The notes under the pieces are model-generated. The model ran no database searches. It worked only from the letters and a program-made list of their open reading frames with translations, and was not told the DNA's origin. A DNA stretch of 64,000 nt, from positions 248,001 to 312,000 of the forward strand of contig JAKSGN010000023.1 in assembly GCA_024180945.1 (NCBI GenBank), read 5' to 3'. Origin of the DNA: Macrophomina tecta. Its lineage: Eukaryota > Ascomycota > Dothideomycetes > Botryosphaeriales > Botryosphaeriaceae. Shown here piece by piece: positions 63,700-64,000 of the stretch (the first letter of the stretch is position 1; every line of letters starts with the position of its first letter). The position numbers and the translations under genes were made by a program.

Positions 63700-64000
63700 T
63701 CAGGCTCGCTGCTTCTCAGCATCAATCACGTCCTCCTCTTCCCTGAGCCCTTGTTCTGTCGCCAACGCCTGATCGAGCGGCAGGCCTTCGACGAAGCAGC
63801 TGACCACGCCCGCGACTGCCGCGAGCGCGCACATGATGATCCAGACGCGGCGCAATCCAGACACATACGCGGCCTGCAGCAGAACCTTCTCTTGGTTGTC
63901 GGAGGGCATTTTCTTGATGACCTCGACGAGGCCGCTCGCATCCTTGGACAGCGCGATTGCATCGAGCGCCAGCGACGGGTATGTCTGCAGCTTCTGCCTG
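63700..64000 (-). CDS. MFS transporter, C-terminal end (partial)
   Basis: The frame runs in from the window edge and stops at 63700. It reads LQTYPSLALDAIALSKDASG, VEVIKKMPSDNQEKVLLQA, AYVSGLRRVWIIMCALAAV, then a membrane segment (AAVAGVVSCFVEGLPLDQAL) and a hydrophilic tail with TEQGLREEEDVIDAEKQRA. A final helix preceded by AYVSG.R.VW and followed by a LPLD...TEQGL tail is typical of fungal drug-efflux major facilitator proteins (DHA2-type, 14 helices). Substrate unknown; only about 100 residues are in view. Confidence 0.75.
   Translation of the reverse strand, partial: RQKLQTYPSLALDAIALSKDASGLVEVIKKMPSDNQEKVLLQAAYVSGLRRVWIIMCALAAVAGVVSCFVEGLPLDQALATEQGLREEEDVIDAEKQRA

Overview
The window looks like a transposon-rich accessory segment of a filamentous ascomycete (Pezizomycotina). 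Reasons: short spliceosomal introns (about 40-70 nt, GT...CTAAC...AG), two fungal-specific FunK1 kinases, and a mobile-element set typical of such fungi: Fot1/Pot2-type pogo elements with TA target duplications, Tad-like LINEs with (ATC)n tails, hAT elements, a Mutator-like element and a small Copia family. No rRNA, tRNA or CRISPR was seen. All calls rest on reading the sequence; no database search was run.

Layout. 0.2-4.5 kb: a four-exon multi-membrane-span protein (minus), an unknown multi-exon gene (plus) and a small convergent gene (minus). 5.1-7.7 kb: FunK1 kinase 1 (minus). 8-12.9 kb: LINE gag relic, F-box/ankyrin gene, decayed ankyrin relic. 12.9-20.4 kb: a nested mobile-element block: a dead pogo element (E) carrying an intact pogo element (A) inside its catalytic region, cut by a solo Copia LTR, then a decayed hAT and a 5'-truncated LINE. 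21.5-24 kb: FunK1 kinase 2 (plus). 24-27.6 kb: intact pogo element B inside the 5' remnant of another pogo (F), then an internally deleted MULE. 27.9-32.6 kb: an uncharacterised 226-aa gene, a 3-kb gene-poor stretch and a BAH-domain gene. 34-44.5 kb: a pogo MITE, a second MITE end carrying a 107-bp LINE scrap, a near full-length LINE (ORF1 and ORF2, minus), a truncated LINE with a clear 14-bp duplication, two opposed Copia half-elements, and a palindrome-bearing MITE. 45.1-46.7 kb: a 540-aa orphan gene. 47.7-54.7 kb: LINE gag relic, hAT, LINE 3' end, Copia LTR scrap and a pogo deletion derivative (C). 54.7-64 kb: a host-gene region with a small coiled-coil ORF, a secreted Cys-rich protein, a thaumatin-like protein, an unknown gene, a bZIP factor and the C-terminus of an MFS transporter running off the edge.

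How the parts fit. The two kinases and the ankyrin genes form a lineage-variable gene set embedded in transposons; the right end (two secreted proteins, a bZIP regulator, a transporter) could be an ordinary host-interaction or environment-response neighbourhood. The most striking regularity is that seven pogo-type termini of unrelated sequence all have the same ruler: TA target, 9 outer nucleotides, then two tandem 17-nt blocks. This resembles the published Pot2 layout (43-bp inverted repeats containing direct repeats) and matches the 17-bp length of the CENP-B box, the site bound by the related CENP-B protein.
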